In this document: one piece after another, positions 60,890 through 64,000 of the stretch
Layout of the letters: each line of letters opens with the position of its first letter
Position numbering within the stretch: position 1 is the first letter of the stretch
Source: Io17-Chloro-G2 sp965226825
Lineage (GTDB): Bacteria > Chloroflexota > Dehalococcoidia > Lucifugimonadales > UBA3495
Reading direction: 5' to 3'
DNA: 64,000 bases
Assembly (NCBI GenBank): GCA_965226825.1
Contig: CBDDED010000003.1
Coordinates: forward strand, 2,914,001 to 2,978,000
The notes under the pieces: model-generated
What the model was told of the DNA's origin: nothing
Seen by the model: only the letters and a program-made list of their open reading frames with translations
Databases searched by the model: none
Program-made: the position numbers and the translations under genes

Positions 60890-61948
60890 GTGGCGTATGG
60901 AACAACACCTCAGCCGCAGATGACTTTCACGGATATGTGCTGCGGAATTGGCGGGTTCCATGCGGCCGCGGTCCAATTGGGGCTGGAGTGCGTCTTTGCT
61001 TGTGATATCGACGCGGAAGCTAGACGGGCATACCAGCACAACTTTGCCATTGAACCCGCTGGCGACATTACCGCAATTCCGCCGCAATCTATACCTGACC
61101 ACAATGTCCTTTTGGCCGGGTTTCCATGCCAACCCTTCAGCATTATCGGGGCAATGAAGGGGTTTGAAGACGTTCGGGGAACATTATTCTTCAACTTGGC
61201 GGAAATCATTGATGCCAAGCGGCCGGAAGCGTTCCTATTGGAAAATGTGCGTCAACTGGCTACGCATAACCAGGGCCGAACACTGGCGAGGATCATAAGC
61301 GTGTTGTCCGACCTCGGATATAGAACTAGCTGGAGCTTATTGAACGCACTCGACTTCGGGTTGCCACAGAAACGCGAACGGACATTCATTGTGGGATTTC
61401 TAGACCATTTGGTAGAGTTTAGGTGGCCCAAGAACACTATTGGCTCGCCCTCTCTAGAGGATGTCCTGGAAGACGATGTGCCGAGCCAATATTGGGCTAG
61501 TGAGGCAATTCGCCGCAAACGGCAAGCGAAGCATCAGAGCCAGTACGACCTGTCCATCTGGCACGAAAACAAAGGTGGCCATGTTTCCAGTCACCCATTT
61601 TCTTGTGCATTGCGTGCAGGTGCTTCATACAACTATCTGTTAGTTAATGGGGAAAGAAGATTAACTCCCCGTGAAATGCTTAGGCTTCAAGGATTCCCGG
61701 AATCATTCTACTTGCCTGGCTCCTACCAACAAGCCCGTAGACAGACTGGCAATGCCGTACCCGTTCCGGTAGCGCGGGCGGTCTTGGAGAATGTAGTAGA
61801 TGGCTTATCCAGGTCCTCGGTTACGCGGTGGGTGGAACAGTCAAACCCCTTACCAACTGGGCCAGATTCCCGACTCTATAATTCTGTCGGTCGCCAGCAA
61901 CATCGTTTATTTGACCGCGGTAGGCAGGGAAGATATATCCGGCGATGA
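60890..61948 (+). CDS. DNA (cytosine-5) methyltransferase (352 aa)
   Basis: C5-cytosine methyltransferase. Motif I is TFTDMCCGIGGFHAAAVQLGLECVFACDID, motif IV with the catalytic Cys is GFPCQPFSIIG, motif VI is ENVRQL, motif VIII is QKRERTF, and motifs IX-X are RLTPREMLRLQGFP with RQTGNAVPVPVARAVLENVV. The start GTG at 60890 has AGGAG upstream. The final 50 residues after VLENVVDGL lie in the stretch shared with the next gene and look unstructured. The likely partners are the endonuclease-like ORF and Vsr downstream. Confidence 0.95.
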   Translation: MAYGTTPQPQMTFTDMCCGIGGFHAAAVQLGLECVFACDIDAEARRAYQHNFAIEPAGDITAIPPQSIPDHNVLLAGFPCQPFSIIGAMKGFEDVRGTLFFNLAEIIDAKRPEAFLLENVRQLATHNQGRTLARIISVLSDLGYRTSWSLLNALDFGLPQKRERTFIVGFLDHLVEFRWPKNTIGSPSLEDVLEDDVPSQYWASEAIRRKRQAKHQSQYDLSIWHENKGGHVSSHPFSCALRAGASYNYLLVNGERRLTPREMLRLQGFPESFYLPGSYQQARRQTGNAVPVPVARAVLENVVDGLSRSSVTRWVEQSNPLPTGPDSRLYNSVGRQQHRLFDRGRQGRYIRR

Positions 61949-62531
61949 CTGGGGCGACATATTCGCGGTCGCTCTCAACGGAGACCATCTAAAAAGCCCG
62001 CTCGGCATAGTCGATATCGCTTTGGGTAATACGGCTTGGTCGGCCAAGACTGTAAAGGCAGGCAATCCAGTCACTGCCGAACGTGTTCGCCTCATATCTG
62101 CTCGCGCCTCGCCGGTCTTTTCTTTCGGAAACGAGGACCCATTGTCTGACATTCAAAACACTGGTGGCCAAGTCCTGCAAATTTGGAATGCCCGCGTTGA
62201 AGAGGCCACACAACAGTACCCGCAATTGCGCACCATCGTGCTGATACGGGATATGGAACATCTCCGATTTAAGGTTTTCGAACAGCAAACGAGTCAATTC
62301 GACCCGGCCGACTATATTTGGAGCCTGAATCAGCGCAATAACCTGGAAGGGCATACTAAGGAAGGCAACCAACACGCATTTACTTGGCAACCACATGGTT
62401 CCCAACTTACAATCCTTCGGCCAGTTAGCGGCTCGGCGCGTTCGTTTCAGGTCAGGAAGCCTGATGTCACGAGCCCAGAACAGGTCTTACAAAACCTCGG
62501 TTATTCAGAGGATTGGGTAACCTTCTTGTAA
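61800..62531 (+). CDS. Putative type II restriction endonuclease (243 aa)
   Basis: Not assigned to a named family by inspection. The position, directly after a cytosine methyltransferase and before Vsr, and the overlap of 149 bp with the methyltransferase support a restriction enzyme. A possible nuclease core is GDDWGDIFAVALNGDHLKSPLGIVDIALGNTAWSAKTVKAG, where D72 and K83 would be the metal and catalytic residues with Ser81 in the acid position; this is tentative. The rest (VLQIWNARVEEATQQYPQLRTIVLIRDMEHLRFKVFEQ) is alpha/beta. G+C content is lower than in the core genes. Confidence 0.65.
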   Translation: MAYPGPRLRGGWNSQTPYQLGQIPDSIILSVASNIVYLTAVGREDISGDDWGDIFAVALNGDHLKSPLGIVDIALGNTAWSAKTVKAGNPVTAERVRLISARASPVFSFGNEDPLSDIQNTGGQVLQIWNARVEEATQQYPQLRTIVLIRDMEHLRFKVFEQQTSQFDPADYIWSLNQRNNLEGHTKEGNQHAFTWQPHGSQLTILRPVSGSARSFQVRKPDVTSPEQVLQNLGYSEDWVTFL

Positions 62532-62567
62532 CGGGGGCTCGCCGTTTCTGATACAGTTTCGCCGGAA

Positions 62568-62984
62568 GTGCGTAGCCGGACGATGGCGGCGGTGAAGGGT
62601 AAAAACACATCGTGTGAGCTATACGTCCGTCGCGCTTTGCACCGGGCCGGATTTCGATTTCGGTTGCATCGGAAAGATGTTTCAGGCAACCCGGATATTT
62701 TGCTCCCTAGATATCGTACGGCGGTTTTCGTTCACGGCTGTTTTTGGCATTGGCATGGTTGCAAGCGGTCCAGAATGCCATCCAGCAACCGAGGATACTG
62801 GATTCCCAAAATCAGGCGCAATATAAGACGCGATTTGGAAAATGGTCGGACTCTTGAAGCTAGTGATTGGCAACCAGTAATCATTTGGGAGTGCGAGAAG
62901 TCATCTGCCGTGACTTCCCTGATATCGCTACTGGACCGTATGAGAGAATTTCCAGGAACGGAAAATAGAAGAAGGAACAAGTGA
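62568..62984 (+). CDS. vsr: Very short patch repair endonuclease (Vsr, 138 aa)
   Basis: Nicks DNA next to T:G mismatches arising from deamination of 5-methylcytosine, protecting the methyltransferase site. RSRTMAAVKGKNTSCELYVRRALHRAGFRFRLHRKDVSGNPDILLPRYRTAVFVHGCFWHWHGCK and the following RRNIRRD are the family core, with Asp in NPDILLP and the HGCFWH segment. The GTG at 62568 is the only canonical start in frame. Yet the preceding codons read SDTVSPE, which matches the normal Vsr N-terminus, so the true start may be a non-canonical codon between 62532 and 62568. Confidence 0.9.
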   Translation: MRSRTMAAVKGKNTSCELYVRRALHRAGFRFRLHRKDVSGNPDILLPRYRTAVFVHGCFWHWHGCKRSRMPSSNRGYWIPKIRRNIRRDLENGRTLEASDWQPVIIWECEKSSAVTSLISLLDRMREFPGTENRRRNK

Positions 62985-62985
62985 T

Positions 62986-63195
62986 ATGCCAGTTACGTCG
63001 GAAAATGCGCGCGCCATGCTCAAAGAGTACGCTGACACGCTAATCGCCAACACCCAAGCCGCCAACGATGACGAACAAGGCGAAATCGGGGATGACCTCA
63101 TCGACATAGAAGGCCGGATGGAAGCGCACGGTATGGAGATAGCGGAACTAATCCACGAACTTTTGGAAAAAAGTGCTGAGGCGGCGGCCCACTAA
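62986..63195 (+). CDS. Unknown small acidic protein (69 aa)
   Basis: Not recognised. MPVTSENARAMLKEYADTLIANTQAANDDEQGEIGDDLIDIEGRMEAHGMEIAELIHELLEKSAEAAAH is helical and strongly acidic, with no Cys or membrane segment. It starts 1 bp after vsr and so belongs to the same transcript. It could be a small accessory or control protein of the island, but no DNA-binding motif is seen. Confidence 0.55.
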   Translation: MPVTSENARAMLKEYADTLIANTQAANDDEQGEIGDDLIDIEGRMEAHGMEIAELIHELLEKSAEAAAH

Positions 63196-63243
63196 CCAGG
63201 CTGAATTTTAGTTTAGGGTTAGCAATCCAATAGGAGCGTAAAC

Positions 63244-64000
63244 ATGGACCGACAGCAACTGGAAGAGGGCGCCCGGCAGATATTGCTTACCAACTTGCGC
63301 CAGGGGATTGCCGATTGGAACGGCAAGTACTATAGCTTTGTCTGCCCTTCGCTGCGGGGGTACCCTTTCCAGTGGTTCTGGGATTCCTGCTTTCACGCCA
63401 TCGCGCTGATTCATCTGGACCATGAGCAGGCCAAGGCGGAGCTCACTACGTTGATGAGCGCCGCCCAGCCCAACGGGTTTATCCCGCACATGATCTTTTG
63501 GGAGATGGAGAAGCAACCCGAGTTCCTCAGCCGTAACATCGTCGGCATGACTTCGCCCAACTTCAGCGCCACCATGCAGCCGCCCATCATCGCTTACGCC
63601 GTAGAGCGGGTTTACCAGGCCACCGGGGACCGGGAGTTCCTGGAAAACGCCCTTCCCGTGCTAACGGCGTTCTATCGTTGGGTCCGGGAGGCCCGCGACC
63701 CGGATGATGACGGGTTGATTGCCGTAATTCAGCCGGAGGAAGCCGGCACCGACTGCTCTCCCAAGTACGACGACATCCTTGGCCTCGAGGAACTCACCAA
63801 TCGCGGATTTATTACGGCTCTGAAAAAAGTGTACGCGGCCTATGAGCCCATGCGGGGCGATGACCACCGCATTCTGGCCGCCGACTACTTCCACGTGGAA
63901 GACGTTCTGGTCAACTCGATATACGCCATGGGGATGCGTTCCCTGGCCAGGTTGCTGGGCGATACCCCCGAGGCCGCCGAGTTCAACCGGCAGGCCGACA
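63244..64000 (+). CDS. MGH1-like (GH63/trehalase-type) glycoside hydrolase, 3' end cut
   Basis: The first 252 codons of an (alpha/alpha)6-barrel glycosidase. The frame from the ATG at 63244 reads MDRQQLEEGARQILLTNLRQGIADWNGKYYSF, then GYPFQWFWDSCFHAIALIHLD, which is the WDxxFHA-type acid-loop region of the MGH1/GH63 superfamily, and later PPIIAYAVERVYQATGDREFLENALPVLTAFYRWVREARDPDDDGLI. Relatives cleave glucosylglycerate, mannosylglycerate or trehalose-like solutes; the specificity is not visible here. The end lies outside the window. Confidence 0.9.
   Translation, partial: MDRQQLEEGARQILLTNLRQGIADWNGKYYSFVCPSLRGYPFQWFWDSCFHAIALIHLDHEQAKAELTTLMSAAQPNGFIPHMIFWEMEKQPEFLSRNIVGMTSPNFSATMQPPIIAYAVERVYQATGDREFLENALPVLTAFYRWVREARDPDDDGLIAVIQPEEAGTDCSPKYDDILGLEELTNRGFITALKKVYAAYEPMRGDDHRILAADYFHVEDVLVNSIYAMGMRSLARLLGDTPEAAEFNRQAD

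Overview
The window is about 60% G+C and reads as a chromosome segment of a free-living bacterium, most likely a Chloroflexota of the SAR202/Dehalococcoidia type. This is inferred from gene content, not from a marker gene: several short-chain dehydrogenases and MaoC-type hydratases, an F420-type LLM oxidoreductase and two FMN/F420 split-barrel proteins, MmgE/PrpD, double-CMD and HPP proteins, and a caa3-type oxidase. No rRNA, tRNA or CRISPR array was found.

Layout. 0-2.4 kb: minus-strand operon of two MaoC hydratase subunits and two related SDRs. 2.4-7.4 kb: accessory island with small unknown genes, a ribbon-helix-helix/glycine-zipper protein, a zinc-ribbon/HNH-like membrane protein, a Fic protein and repeats. 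7.4-13.3 kb: plus-strand catabolic cluster (LLM oxidoreductase, CMD, alpha/beta hydrolase, HPP, MmgE/PrpD, thioredoxin-like lipoprotein). 13.3-16.5 kb: lipoprotein, ABC exporter and HicBA on the minus strand. 17.1-23.8 kb: heme A/heme O synthesis and cytochrome c oxidase (ctaABCDEF), with cytochrome c domains fused to both subunit II and subunit IV. 23.9-28.3 kb: assorted enzymes. 28.4-33.2 kb: complete glycine cleavage operon gcvT-gcvH-gcvPA-gcvPB. 33.2-35.0 kb: AAA ATPase with a TOPRIM/DUF4276-like partner, a likely defence pair. 35.0-38.6 kb: dehydrogenase, fused MaoC, split-barrel protein, aldo/keto reductase. 39.3-42.9 kb: proVWX-type glycine betaine ABC importer with a promoter and a terminator. 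43.0-46.3 kb: frameshifted GNAT and two secreted lipoproteins. 46.7-49.2 kb: obgE-nadD-pyrE. 49.2-54.2 kb, minus strand: YgfZ-like, IscA-like, BioD/DRTGG ATPase, pentapeptide-repeat protein, a SelW-like protein with an in-frame UGA (probable selenoprotein) and a split MaoC pair. 54.7-60.3 kb: unknown gene, recF, purL, glycosyltransferase. 60.4-63.2 kb: restriction-modification island (m5C methyltransferase, overlapping putative endonuclease, Vsr). From 63.2 kb: MGH1-like glycoside hydrolase running off the end.

A family of about 174-bp elements with hairpin-forming inverted ends (REP/BIME- or MITE-like) lies in nearly every long intergenic gap. The strongest less obvious signals are the SelW-like selenoprotein with a plausible bacterial SECIS hairpin, the RHH plus zinc-ribbon/HNH-like cassette next to Fic, the ATPase/TOPRIM pair, and the reversed orientation of one element core relative to its flanks.
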